Shown piece by piece: positions 1 through 10,953 of a stretch of 64,000 nt of DNA. This DNA comes from Zea mays (lineage: Eukaryota; Streptophyta; Magnoliopsida; Poales; Poaceae), in assembly GCF_902167145.1 (NCBI RefSeq), contig NC_050101.1, positions 117,519,789 through 117,583,788 on the forward strand, read 5' to 3'. A program made the position numbers and the translations under genes. A model generated the notes under the pieces. The model made no database searches. It was not told the origin of the DNA and was given only the letters and a program-made list of their open reading frames with translations. Numbering within the stretch: the first letter of the stretch is position 1; the number at the start of each line of letters is the position of its first letter.

Positions 1-252
1 TTGGCGGCAACCCCCAGTCAGCTGCCTGTGGAGGCCTTGTCTTTACTACGTTTCGCTAGTACTTTGATTTACCTGTTAAGACGATGACTATGTGGATGTC
101 TATGACTCTGTGATGTAATAAGTTAATACTCTTTTATGTTATTATTCGAGCATTGTGCGATGATGTTCATTTATGTAATCGCTGTGTACGTGAGTTCTGA
201 TCCTGGCACGTACATAGTTCGCATTCGGTTTGCCTTCCAAAACCGGGTGTGA
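1..252 (+). repeat. 3' end of a Tekay-type LTR (element runs off left edge)
   Basis: This is the last 250 bp of an LTR related to, but clearly diverged from, the LTR of element D (compare 38521-38771). Both share the GGCAACCCCCAGTC start, the GTGTACGTGA block, the CCTGGCACGTACAT block and the end ACCGGGTGTGACA. No primer-binding site follows at 253, where Copia RNase H coding sequence resumes. It is therefore a right-hand boundary: a 3' LTR, or a solo LTR, inserted in the Copia element. Bases 253-257 (AAAAG) would be the expected duplication, but the other copy lies outside the window. Confidence 0.85.
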
Positions 253-2450
253 CAAAAAGTGATACCGAATGGCTATGTGTTTAGTGCGACTATGCTCAAC
301 ATGATTATCCGCCATGCGGATTGCACTCTCATTATCACATAGAAGAGGAACTTTGGTTAATTTGTAACCGTAGTCCCTAAGGGTTTGCCTCATCCAAAGT
401 AGTTGCGCGCAACAATGGCCTGCGGCAATGTACTCGGCTTCGGCGGTAGAAAGAGCAACCGAATTTTGCTTCTTTGAAGCCCAAGACACCAAGGATCTTC
501 CCAAGAACTGGCAAGTCCCCGATGTGCTCTTTCTATTGATTTTACACCCCGCCCAATCGGCATCCGAATAACCAATCAAATCAAATGTGGATCCCCTAGG
601 ATACCAAAGCCCAAACTTAGGAGTATAAACTAAATATCTCAAGATTCGTTTACGGCCGTAAGGTGAGCTTCCTTAGGGTCGGCTTGGAATCTTGCACACA
701 TGCATACGGAAAGCATAATATCCGGTCGAGATGCACATAAGTAGAGTAAAGAACCTATCATCGACCGGTATACCTTTTGATCGACGGATTTACCTCCCTC
801 GTCGAGGTCGAGATGCCCATTGGTTCCCATGGGTGTCTTGATGGGTTTGGCATCCTTCATTCCAAACTTGCTTAGAATATCTTGAGTATACTTCGTTTGG
901 CTTAGGAAGGTGCCCTCTTGGAGTTGCTTCACTTGAAATCCTAAGAAAAACTTCAACTCCCCCATCATGGACATCTCGAATTTTTGTGTCATGATCCTAC
1001 TAAATTCTTCACATGTAGACTCGTTAGTAGACCCAAATATAATATCATCAACATAAATTTGGCATACGAACAAGTCATTTTCAAGAGTTTTAGTAAAGAG
1101 TGTAGGATCGGCCTTTCCGACTTTGAATCCATTTGCAATAAGAAAATCTCTAAGGCATTCATACCATGCTCTTGGGGCTTGCTTGAGCCCATAAAGCGCC
1201 TTAGAGAGCTTATAGACATGATTAGGATACTCACTGTCTTCAAAGCCGGGAGGTTGCTCAACATAGACCTCTTCCTTGATTGGTCCATTGAGGAAGGCAC
1301 TTTTCACGTCCATTTGATAAAGCTTAAAGCCATGGTAAGTAGCATAGGCCAATAATATGCGAATGGACTCAAGCCTAGCTACGGGTGCATAGGTTTCACC
1401 GAAATCCAAACCTTCGACTTGGGAGTATCCCTTGGCCATAAGTCGGGCTTTGTTCCTTGTCACCACACCATGCTCGTCTTGCTTGTTGCGGAAGACCCAT
1501 TTGGTTCCTACAACATTTTGATTAGGACATGGAACTAAATGCCATACCTCATTCCTAGTGAAGTTGTTGAGCTCCTCTTGCATCGCCACCACCCAATCCG
1601 AATCTTGTAGTGCTTCCTCTACCCTGTGTGGCTCAATAGAGGAAACAAATGTGTAATGCTCACAAAAATGTGCAACACGAGATCTAGTAGTTACCCCCTT
1701 ATGAATGTCGCCTAGGATGGTGTCGACGGGGTGATCTCGTTGGATTGCTTGGTGGACTCTTGGGTGTGGCGGCCTTTGTTCTTCATCCTTGTCTTGAACA
1801 TTTGCATCTCCCCCTTGATCGATGCCATCATCTTGAGGTGGCTCATTTGCTTGATCTTCTACTTCATCAACTTGAGCTTCATCCTCATTTCGAGTTGGTG
1901 GAGATGCTTGCGTGGAGGAGGATGGTTGATCTTGTGTATTTGGAGGCTCTTCGGATTCCTTAGGACACACATCCCCAATGGACATGTTCCTTAGCACGAT
2001 GCACGGAGCCTCTTCATCACCTATCTCATCAAGATCAACTTGCTCTACTTGAGAGCCGTTAGTCTCATCAAACACAACGTCACAAGAAACTTCAACTTGT
2101 CTGGAGGACTTGTCGAAGACTCTATATGCCCTTGTGTTTGAATCATATCCTAGTAAAAAGCCTTCTACTGTCTTAGGAGTAAATTTGGATTTTCTACCTC
2201 TTTTAACAAGAATAAAGCATTTGCTACCAAAGACTCTAAAATATGAAATATTGGGCTTTTTACCGGTTAGGAGTTCATAAGATGTCTTCTTGAGGATTCG
2301 GTGTAGATATAACCGGTTGATGGCGTAGCAGGCGGTGTTGACCGCCTCGGCCCAAAACCGATCCGAAGTCTTGTACTCATCAAGCATAGTTCTTGCCATG
2401 TCCAATAGAGTTCTCTTCTTCCTCTCCACTACACCATTTTGTTGTGGAGT
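253..2450 (-). pseudogene. Copia pol, C-terminal part: integrase end, reverse transcriptase, RNase H
   Basis: Read on the minus strand from 2450. The frame opens in the middle of the integrase core ([12 protein letters not shown]), continues through the integrase C-terminal region and an acidic linker, then a Copia reverse transcriptase with the catalytic YVDDIIFG motif (about 1055-1030). After about 645 it reads as Copia RNase H (DADWAGC, LSTAEAEY, then HSRTKH). A single-base loss near 646-652 breaks the frame just before RNase H: the conserved HLTAV..ILRYL stretch continues in the next frame. The RNase H is then cut by the LTR ending at 252. The pieces are certainly Copia; the exact frameshift base is less certain. 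Confidence 0.9.
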
Positions 2451-2989
2451 TGTCGGCGTTTCGAGACCAGGGGGTCCCTAAGCCGACGAGTGAGTGTGTC
2501 GCGTGCCCCAGCCCAGATGGGTCGAGCGCGTGGGCAAGCGCGAAGGGGGGAGAGGCGAGGTGGCCGGAGACGGGCGTGAGAGAGGTGGAAATCCCGCGGC
2601 CTTCGTGTTCGTCCCGCGCCCAGGTCGGGTGCGCTTGCAGTAGGGGGGTTACAAGCGTCCACGCGGGTGAGGGAAGCGAGCGGCCCCAAGAGAGCGCCTG
2701 TCCCGTCCTCGGTCCCGCGCGGCCAACCTTCTCTAAGAAGGCACTGGTCCTTCCTTTTATAGTCGTAAGGAGAGGATCCAGGTGTACAATGGGGGGTGTA
2801 GCAGAGTGCTACATGTCTAGCGGAGGGAGAGCTTGCGCCCTAAGTACATGCCAATGTGGCAGCCGGAGAGATCTTGGCACCCTGCTGGTGTGATGTCGTG
2901 GCTGTCGGAGGAGCAACGGAGCTTGGTGGAGGGACAGCTGTCGGAGCGGTCGAGTCTTTGCTGACGTCCCCCTGCTTCCGTAAGGGGGC
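2451..2989 (-). repeat. Huck-like solo LTR (A), left piece
   Basis: The first 539 bp (plus-strand view) of a Huck-like LTR, beginning TGTCGGCGTTTCGAG directly after the Copia duplication GGAGT. It is nearly the same sequence as 2990-3528, so it looks like a tandem copy. It is followed at 2990 by a complete LTR start. The missing remainder is at 55734-56881. The junction base GGGGC (2985-2989) recurs at 55734-55738, showing that another element inserted here. Together the two pieces make one LTR of about 1,682 bp, the same length as the LTRs of the inserted element. Confidence 0.9.
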
Positions 2990-4671
2990 TGTCGGCGTTT
3001 CGAGATCGGGGGGTCCCTAAGCCGACGAGTGAGTGTGCCGCGTGCCCCAGTCCAGATGGGTCGAGCGCGTGGGCGAGCGCGAAGGGGGGAGAGGCGAGGT
3101 GGCCGGAGACGGGCATGAGAGAGGTGGAAATCCCGCGGCCTTCGTGTTTGTCCCGCGCCTAGGTCGGGTGCGCTTGCAGTAGGGGGGTTACAAGCGTCCA
3201 CGCGGGTGAGGGAAGCGAGCGGCCCCAAGAGAGCGCCTGTCCCGTCCTCGGTCCCGCGCGGCCAACCTTCTCTAAGAAGGCCCTGGTCCTTCCTTTTATA
3301 GTCGTAAGGAGAGGATCCAGGTGTACAATGGGGGGTGTAGTAGAGTGCTACGTGTCTAGCGGAGGGAGAGCTAGCGCCCTAAGTACATGCCAATGTGGCA
3401 GCCGGAGAGATCTTGGCACCCTGCTGGTGTGATGTCGTGGCTGTCGGAGGAGCAACGGAGCTTGGTGGAGGGACAGCTGTCAGAGCGGTCGAGTCTTTGC
3501 TGACGTCCCCCTGCTTCCGTAAGGGGGCTGAGAGCCGCTGTCGTCACAGGGCACGCGGGGCGCCATCATTGCCTATCTGGCGGAGCTGGCCAGATGGGAC
3601 ACCAGTCTTGTTCTTTGCGGCCCGAGTCGGCTCGGGGTAGGGTGATGATGGAGCTCCCTGTTGACGTGGCGGGCCCGCGTCCGAGGCCGGGCGACGTGGG
3701 GGCTCCTCCGAAGCTGAGGTCGAGTCTGTCTCCTGTTGCCGAGGCCGAGCCCGAGCCCCTGGGTCGGGAGAGGCGGAGGTCGTTCGGAAGAGGCCAGAGC
3801 GGAGTCCGAGCCCTGGGGTCGGGCAAGGCGGAGTTCGTCGTCTTCCGGGTCTTAGCCCGAGTCCGAGCCCTGGGGTCGGGCGGAGCGGAGTTCGCCGTCT
3901 TCCGGGTCTTAGCCCGAGTCCGAGCCCTGGGGTCGGGCGGAGCGGAGTTCGCCGTCTTCCGGGTCTTAGCCCGAGTCCGAGCCTTGGGGTCGGGCGGAGC
4001 GGAGTTCGCCGTCTTGCGGGTCTTTGCCCGAGTCCGAGCCCTGGGGTCGGGCGGAGTGGAGTTCGCCGTCTTCCGGGTCTTAGCCCGAGTCCGAGCCCTG
4101 GGTCGGGCGGAGCGGAGTTCGCCGTCTTCCGGGGCTTAGCCCGAGTCCGAGCCCTGGGTCGGGCGAAGCGGAGCTTCCTATGGCGCCTTTGGCAAGGCCT
4201 GACTGCCTGTCAGACTCACTCTGTCGAGTGGCACTGCAGTCGGAGTGGCGCAGGCGGCGCTGTCCTTCTGTCAGACCGGTCAGTGGAGCGGCGGAGTGAC
4301 GGCGGTCACTTCGGCTCTGCCGGGGGGCGCGCGTTAGGATAGAGGTGTCAGGCCACCTTTGCGTTAAATGCTCCTGCAACTCGGTCAGTCGGTGCGGCGA
4401 TTTAGTCAGGGTTGCTTCTTAGCGAAGCCAAGGCCTCGGGCGAGCCGGAGATGTGTCCGCCGTTAAAAGGGGGGCCTCGGGCGAGACGGAAGTCCCTCGA
4501 GGTCGGCTGCCCTTGTCCGAGGCTAGGCTCGGGCGAAGCGTGATCGAGTCACTCGTATGGACTGACCCCTGACTTAATCGCACCCATCAGGCCTTTGCAG
4601 CTTTATGCTGATGGGGGTTACCAGCTGAGAATTAGGCGTCTTGAGGGTACCCCTAATTATGGTCCCCGACA
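2990..4671 (-). repeat. 3' LTR of Huck-like element B
   Basis: 1,682 bp LTR, plus-strand view TGTCGGCGTT to GTCCCCGACA. It contains a TATA-like ACTATAAAAGG on the minus strand at 3293-3302, a run of 57 bp tandem repeats (about 3800-4165) and the conserved end CCCCTAATTATGGTCCCCGACA. In element orientation it starts TGTCGGGGACC and is preceded by a purine tract at 4672-4695. Confidence 0.92.
3800..4168. repeat. 57 bp tandem repeat array in the 3' LTR of B
   Basis: About six copies of a GC-rich unit of roughly 57 bp built around GTCTTAGCCCGAGTCCGAG and TCGGGCGGAGCGGAGTTCG. Copies differ by a few bases and the last ones lose a G in the GGGGTCGGG run. Confidence 0.9.
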
Positions 4672-4697
4672 GTAGCCCCCGAGCCTCGAAGGGAGTG
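4672..4697 (-). promoter_or_regulatory. Polypurine tract of element B
   Basis: Directly upstream of the 3' LTR in element orientation: GAGGCTCGGGGGCTAC, then TGTCGGGG. This is the expected site for plus-strand priming. Confidence 0.7.
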
Positions 4698-5384
4698 TTA
4701 GCACTCGCTTGGAGGCTTTCGTCGCACTTTTTTGCAAGGGGACCAGCCTTTCTCGGTTGCATTTCGTTCCGGTGGGTGTAGCCCCCGAGGCCTCGGAGGA
4801 GTGGTTTCACTCCTTCGAGGTCTTAATGCCTTGCGTAATGCTTCGGCTGGTCTGGTTGTTCCCTCATGCGAACTGGCCGTAGCCCGGGTGCACGGTTGGG
4901 GCCCAAGCTCTCGGGCTGGTATGTTGACGCTGTCAACGGTTTGGCCGGAGCCGGGTTTGCGAGAGCAGCCCCCGAGCCTCCGCACATGGCGAGAGGACGA
5001 TCAGGGACAGACTCGGCTTTTTTACATACGCCCCTACGTCGCCTTTCCGCAAGGAGGAGGGGGGGAGAGCGCCATGTTACCCTCGATGGGCACCGAACAT
5101 GGTGTCTTTGGTGAGCTGCAAGCGGGTAATCCGAGTGGACGTCCGTGCCCCGTTCGTTGGGGGTCGGCTAGGGGCCCAGAGGCACGCCCAAAAGTACTTG
5201 CGGGTGATCTGCCGGACCCGGTCCCCTGGCGACGGGGTCCGAGGGCTCGATGCCTCCCTCCGATGGGATTCCGTTACAAGATCGTTCCCGCTGGTCTCGG
5301 AAATGTCCTAGGGTACCTCGGGAGCGCAGCCCGAGCCTCGGTTATGTATCGAACGTACCCCTGGTCATCCCTTGCTCGGCGTCT

Positions 5385-5612
5385 GAGGCGACTGTGAACC
5401 CTTCGGGGGCCAGCCTTCGAACCCCTCATCAGTAATGGGCGCGGAGCCCGAGTAGCCTGAGGCGGCCATGGAGCCCTTCGGGGGGCTGGCCTTCGAACCC
5501 CTGACCAGTAGTGGGTGTCGGGCCCACGCGATCTGAGGCGGCTGTTGAACCTTTCGGAGGGCCAGCCTTCGAACCTCTGATCAGTAGGGGGGCTCGGAGC
5601 CCGGTTCCTTCA
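5385..5612. repeat. Tandem repeat, three copies of about 76 bp
   Basis: Three diverged copies, starting near 5385, 5461 and 5537, share GGCGGC...GAACC/GAGCC, then TTCGG..GGCCAGCCTTCGAACC and GATCAGTAG or close variants. It lies within the 3' non-coding region of B. Confidence 0.85.
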
Positions 5613-6392
5613 CAGGGAAGGATCCTTTTCGGGGTATCCCCCTTCCCCGGTCCCTGTTGCAAGAGATAGAGAAAGAGGAAAAAGGAAAAGGATACGAAAT
5701 CGAATGACGCGGCGTACCTTTTTTGGCGCGGTTATTACGGCGAAGGCGAAGCGTCGCCCGCTTCTCCTGCCAGGAGCGTCGCCTGTCCCGCCGCGGAGTT
5801 AATGCGACGGGGCGAGTGGTTGGCGGGGCAGCCGTTGCGCGTGCGCGAGCCGTTCGAGGAACGGATCACGGGCGCACCGTCTTCACGCCGTGGGAGGAGG
5901 CTCTCTTGCTGCCCTTAGATGGGACGTGAGCCTGGCTGACGACGTGACTGCTGCTCCCGCCCGCCTGCCACCGTCATTACTGCCGGCCCACTTTCGGCCG
6001 CTTTGACCGTCGCGCCAGGCTGGCGCTGCTGGGTCGTGCGCTGGGTCGCCTCGAGTCGCGGCATAGGTTCCGCAACCGAAGAGGTGCGACGGTGGCGCAA
6101 GTGGCGGTGCGGTTGCTTGCATGCAGCAACTGGCGCGCTGGTTGCGTGACGCGTGGGCCTGGGCCTCCAAGCTGGCGTGTCAGAAGTCGGAGAAGCGCGT
6201 CCACCTGGCAAAAGTGGGGGGTCGCTTGTAACCGCTGGGCGGTTGTGTGCACCACGCGCGGCGGTTTGGCTTCTTCTGCTCTGAGCCGGTTTGCATGACA
6301 CGCGGGACCCAGCCCCCGAGCCGCAGGGGAGGGCCTTGGAGCGTGTTGGAGAAGACTCAGCCCGTGGCGTTTGGGGGCGCACGTAGGGAGAG

Positions 6393-6761
6393 TTGCCTTT
6401 AAAAGGAGGGCGACCCCTTTCGGAAGGCAACCATGTCTTCTTCCTCCCTTATGCGTCGTGTCTTTCCATCTTCCAAGCCCCCGGATGGGGGGTATCCGCC
6501 GTCTTTTCGCCTCCTCGCTGGAGGAACGCAACTCCGTGGGAGTTGGTACCTCTCAGCCATTGTTCGGCTTCAAGGATTTTCATCATGCAGCCCGGCCGCA
6601 CCCCTCCACCGGCGGTCACCCAAGATGGTGAGCTCCAGCTTGATGGTGGGGGAAAGCGAGCCGGGCTGCGGCCTCTGCCCCTCCCTCAGCCTCAAGGATT
6701 TTCATCACCAAGGCTGGGGAGGGGAGAGTGCCGAGTTGGGGTCGGCCCCTGCGCGGGCGGT
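6393..6761 (+). other. Antisense open frame in B, part 1 (interrupted by C1)
   Basis: Plus-strand frame, opposite to B transcription. It is open from at least 6393; the first ATG in this frame is at 6585. After removing C1 and one copy of its duplication, the same frame continues without a stop from 20489 to 21049, giving 245 codons from that ATG. A TTTAAAAGG box lies at 6397-6405. The product would be Pro/Gly/Arg-rich with no domain I know. Extra antisense ORFs between pol and 3' LTR are known in the Ogre/Tat lineage, which is the main reason to keep it. GC-rich DNA also yields long chance frames. Confidence 0.35.
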
Positions 6762-9700
6762 TGTGACAGAACCTCCCAAGTAATTAGGCCCACCTACAGT
6801 TGTCCTTGCCTCACAGACATCAGACAACCCTGTAGGTGCCCCTGAACTACTTGACAAGCTCGGTATCTTTCCTTACCTTACCAGGAACGTCTCACCCATC
6901 TTGTAGACATTACAGAACATCGGAGATGAAGAAATGCGGAAGCGAATTACATAATCTTACATTTATTTCAAAAGCAAGCTTGAGTGAGGTTATTACAGAC
7001 CAGACTATAAGTGAGTGCAGAGTAGTAATATTATACAAGCCAGGGGAGGCACAAACTCCTCCCGATAAGTTTAATAAACCAAAAGATCCTAAGTGGAGGA
7101 CCGAGTCCTCCCGCACTTCAGTCTTCTTTTTCCTCATTTGATACCACCTTGGAGCAGAAGCAACAAAAGTTTGTCGCTTCCTCACCTAAAAACAACAAAG
7201 GGATAAACCCTGAGTATGGAATACTCAGCAAGTCTTACCCGACTAAGGAAAAGACTCTCAAGGGGATGCTGGATAAACAGGAGTCAAGGAGAGGCTTTAG
7301 CAAAAATCAACTTATACTTTTGCAGAAGTAGCTTACTAAAGTGAGTCCTTACTTTCAGTCTTTTAACGCCATATTAAGTATTAATAGACTCCATTTGCAT
7401 CTAGTCTAATTTCACATCACATCAAGACAACATCATTTTTATCCATCGTGTTCACATCCTGACTCTAGGTTGCAGGGAAGTGACCAAGTCTTCATAACCG
7501 CGAAGGTACGACGATCCGAATCGATTATACTCAGCTGAGGATCTCCAATCACACGACATATGTAGCACTTAACCCTTGCATATGTCAACCCGCCACCGGG
7601 GTTCTTAAGACCGGATCAGGTTCACGCAAACCGAGAGCACAGCTACACCACCGTCCAGCCTCTTGCCACGGAGGGTACACGCTACTCTCGCCACCGCTCC
7701 ACGCCCATTTCGTGTTATCTTATTCCGGCCTTAGTCTGCCCGAGGCAAGGCTTACCCATGACGAGGCATGTGACCAGTTAAAGGGTCCTCGGTCAGCACG
7801 CCTACATACGCGTTAATCCTTAACCAACCTGGGTAGAACATCACCTGTTCCTACCCCCAAGTTTCAATTTAAGTATTTCCACCCTTAGGAATGTGTCTGT
7901 CCCTTAGGATGAAAGAGCATCACGGGGAGCTTTGCAGTAAGATCCCACTATTGCTCCAAATGAAAATATTCTTGCAGGTAGAAGCCATCCTCTCCATGGT
8001 TAAATTGAGGACAACTTCTATCCACAAGATCTAAGCAAGTCTAAGCATTTTTGTAAATCATGTTTTGATACTTCACCGAAGTATCTATAAAAGGTATGGA
8101 TATCAAGGAAAAGCAATGCATCAAAGGGTTTCAAGTAACTCCTATGAACCTAATGCACATTTCACTAGACTTAAGTGTGCCAAAAGTATTTAAAACACAA
8201 GGAAAGGGGTTGCATGCACCGGGGCTTGCCTTCGTTTACTGGTGAATCAGGCTCAGATCCACAGATGTCAAAGTAGAAATGATTCCCAGCCTGAGACTCC
8301 GAAGGTGGTGGTGGTGGTGTCTCCTCTTCAGTTACTTCTACCTCTTCTTCTCGTTCTAATCATAACCATACATATGTATAAGAATGGATGCCATGGGATG
8401 CTCATGAGGATGCAAAGACAACATAAACTTATTATTTATGTCTTGAATACAACTTTCCTTCACGGAGTTCCGGGAACTTAGGGTTTCCGGAGTCGGTAAA
8501 GGAGTTCATAGGGCAGGGGGGGTGTTTTGGGGTTTGGTGATCAAACAAGGTCCAAATCAATTCAAACTCTACCCAAGGCTTCTAAATATTATATAACACT
8601 CATATAAAAGTTTTGGGCATTTTAGGACTTATCAATTATTTTCTAAAAATCTATAACCAAGACTTTTAACTATTTTAATTACTCTAAAATTTCTTACTTT
8701 CACTAAAAATCACCAACTTATTTTTATTAAATACTATGGAAAATAACAAACCTAGGAAAATTAGTTTCACAATTTTAGCAGTTTTCTATATTTTTCTACA
8801 CATTTTTGAATCTCTGCTGAAAAAGAAAAAGGAAAAGAATTAATAGAACTGGGCCGAATTCAGCCCAGTGGCCCAAGACCAGGGAGGAAAGCGCCCGCGC
8901 GCGCCCGCGCAGCGCTGGCGGCTTTACAGAAAGGTCCTCGGGGTTTTTGTTAACTGGAGATGGGTTCGGTCACTGTTACGTTGAGTCACTGACTGTTTGC
9001 AGAACACCCCTCTGATTTCTATTCCTTCGCGGGGGAAGGTCCACGACGACGGTGAACGCGACCGAGCTCCGGTGAGCTCGTAGGCCGGCCGATTGGGGCA
9101 AGTACTGGCATCCCCGAGCAGCTAATGCCAAATTGGATCTTCCCCGATCAATTCCCCCAACCCAATTTCGCAAATGGGTGCCTGGTTGGTTCTGGCCACA
9201 GTGACCGAGAATGTTGTGGCGAGACAACCATGTTCCCGGCGTCCAGAGGGTTTCTAGTTCAATTGCGTGGGTCGGCGAGCATCACTAACATGCACAGATG
9301 CTAGAACAGGAACAAGGAGGGTATGAGCAGACCTGTGGAGGGCTGGCCGCAGTGAGGTTGATTTCGGGTGGCGGAAACTTGATTTGGGGGAAAACCGAAA
9401 TTCAAGCGCACTGGTGCACGATTGCTAGCGATTCACGGTGGCTAGGTGGGTGATGATGTTGCGAAGCTAGTGGGGGCTTCAATTTATAGGCGGAGTGATC
9501 GGTGGCCGCAAATTTTGGACGAGCAACGCGGCGGCCGAAGGGGAGGAAGAAGCCTGACGCGGTGAATACGTGGCTATTGCCGTGGCAAGCTCCCCGGCGA
9601 CGATGGGACGGGTAGAGGGAGTCATGGCGACGCTGTAAAACGGCTAGGCCACACGGCGCACGGTCGGGAAGCGGCGGTCGACGGCGAACTTATCGTGCCA

Positions 9701-10801
9701 GCCGCAAGGCAGAAAGGAAGACAGGAGAGGGGGTCGTCGGAGTGGTGGCCAGCTCACCGGCGGTAAGGATCTTTACTGAGCTGTGCATAACCGATGACCA
9801 CGACGCACGAATCACGACGAGCAGGGATCAACGGTGATGGACACCGGCGGCGAGCAGGGGGGGTGAACCTGCGATCTTCTTCAGTTTGGAACTACTGTAC
9901 CATGGCAAGGGCTTCATCAGTCGCCTGACAACCAAAGTTGAAGCTGAGTTTCCTCTCGATTTCCCATAACAACTCCAACCAAGATCTGCAGCAAAGTTGT
10001 AAAGCAACATGCCCTCTACAATCTTGCCATCTGATGTTGCCCCAAAAAGCCACTGCATCTGGCTTGAAATTGGGCTTGAAGTTCAGGGCAAGAATCTGTT
10101 AGTCTGATATTCAGACAGAACCAGACTGACAGTCCAACTTGGGTTGAGATTTTCTCTATTTTTTTCATAAGGACATGGCTTGAACCCTTAAACAAAGTTG
10201 TTCTCCTATGATTGGGCTACAAACTTGATGTGGTGACCTAGGGCAAAAACCCTATATTCTGAAAGATACAAGGCTCCAAAGTTGAGCCAATATCACTGAA
10301 ATCCAGACTTAGACTATATAGAGGTCAAGTGGTACTTTTTGCAAATAAACCCAAAACTTAGGGTTTTGCTTTCAAGTCCACATATTTGTGAACCAAAGGA
10401 CTTAAGATACTTATTTGGCTTGGTTTTTGCACTTTAGTCCAAAAGTGGACTAATTTTGCATATAAGCCCTTAGGGTTTGGTTTTAGGGTTTTCCTGGGTT
10501 CCAATTAGGGTTTTTGGTACCTTAGGGGTATAAAAGTAATTCAAGTTTATTTTTGGGGTCATTTTATGACTTTTACCCTAAAGCTTTAGGTTTTCTTAAC
10601 TTGGGTTAAGTTTTACCCCTTTAACCACTATTTAGGGTTAAGTCCATTGACCAGGGTTTCATTTGCAAAAACATTAAAACAATACAACTTGTTTGAAATT
10701 TTTGCCTAGTGAATGCACTCTAGGTGTGTCAAACATATGCAATGCCAATGCTCATGATGTCATGCTCAGGTTTTAGTTATAGTAACACCAGGGGTGTTAC
10801 A
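6762..10801 (-). repeat. 3' LTR of C1
   Basis: 4,040 bp, plus-strand view TGTGACAGAACC to GGGGTGTTACA. In element orientation it starts TGTAACACCCCTGGTGTTA, a near-perfect inverted repeat. It contains a candidate spliced mini-gene (7118-9788) and a TATA-like CCTATAAATTG on the minus strand at about 9481-9491. Confidence 0.95.
7118..9788 (-). CDS. Candidate spliced acidic mini-protein gene in the C1 3' LTR
   Basis: Proposed exons on the minus strand: 9788-9758 (candidate first exon, ATG then MHSSVKILTA), 8355-8230 (acidic middle exon) and 7185-7118 (last exon, stop TGA). Intron 1 is GT-AG (GCCG|GTGAGC to GATTAG). Intron 2 is GC-AG (GAAG|GCAAGC to TTTTTAG). All junctions are phase 1 and the frame stays open throughout, giving about 74 residues. 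The middle exon encodes REEEVEVTEEETPPPPP, then NHFYFDICGSEPDSP; the last exon encodes NFCCFCSK and an acidic end. The middle and last exons are the better supported. The first exon is weaker, because a good TATA-like box lies downstream of it near 9486. No homologue is known to me; function unknown. Confidence 0.45.
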
Positions 10802-10819
10802 TCCTTCCCCCCATAAAAG
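10802..10819 (-). promoter_or_regulatory. Polypurine tract of C1
   Basis: In element orientation TTATGGGGGGAAGGA lies immediately before the 3' LTR start TGTAACACC. Confidence 0.85.
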
Positions 10820-10953
10820 AATCTCGTCCCGAGATTAAAAATCCTAGGGTAAGTAATGGTAAAGGAAACGCATCACATTTTTATTTCCTTATTTTTGGTA
10901 CAAGACAGGGGTGATGTGGGGGTTACTTCTTTATTACAACAGCTATACATGCT

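Larger units (their letters stand above)
4672..6761 (-). other. Long 3' non-coding region of B, LTR-proximal part
   Basis: GC-rich sequence between pol and the 3' LTR of B, cut at 6761 by C1 and continuing at 20489. I find no sense-strand coding domain. It holds a 76 bp tandem repeat (5385-5612) and, on the opposite strand, part of a long open frame (see 6393-6761). A plus-strand open frame at 4732-5397 has no recognisable similarity and I do not call it a gene. Long 3' regions with extra frames are typical of Tat-lineage elements. Confidence 0.7.

Noticed and set aside
2451..3529. Tandem duplication of the left part of the Huck-like LTR
   Set aside because: The matching breakpoint and GGGGC duplication on the far side show it is an insertion into a solo LTR, not a tandem duplication.
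3594..4139. Open frame made of repeated RVRALGSGGAEFAVF units
   Set aside because: It is the translation of the 57 bp LTR repeat, whose unit is a multiple of three, so the frame stays open by construction.
4732..5397. 221-codon plus-strand frame in the B 3' region
   Set aside because: No domain, GC-rich context, and no continuation across repeats; not enough to call a gene.
6910..7185. 91-codon minus-strand frame repeated in all C LTRs (starts VRKRQTF)
   Set aside because: It overlaps the proposed last exon in a different frame; the spliced frame explains the conserved acceptor better. Its repetition only reflects LTR copy number.
8976..9227. 83-codon minus-strand frame in the C LTR
   Set aside because: It has no good downstream donor in a phase compatible with the acidic exon, and C1 and C2 copies differ by frame-changing indels in the 5' LTR of C1.
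9828..10058. 76-codon minus-strand frame in the C LTR (MQWLFGATSDG)
   Set aside because: Conserved only as part of the LTR, no splice context, and an altered end in C2; left as non-coding.
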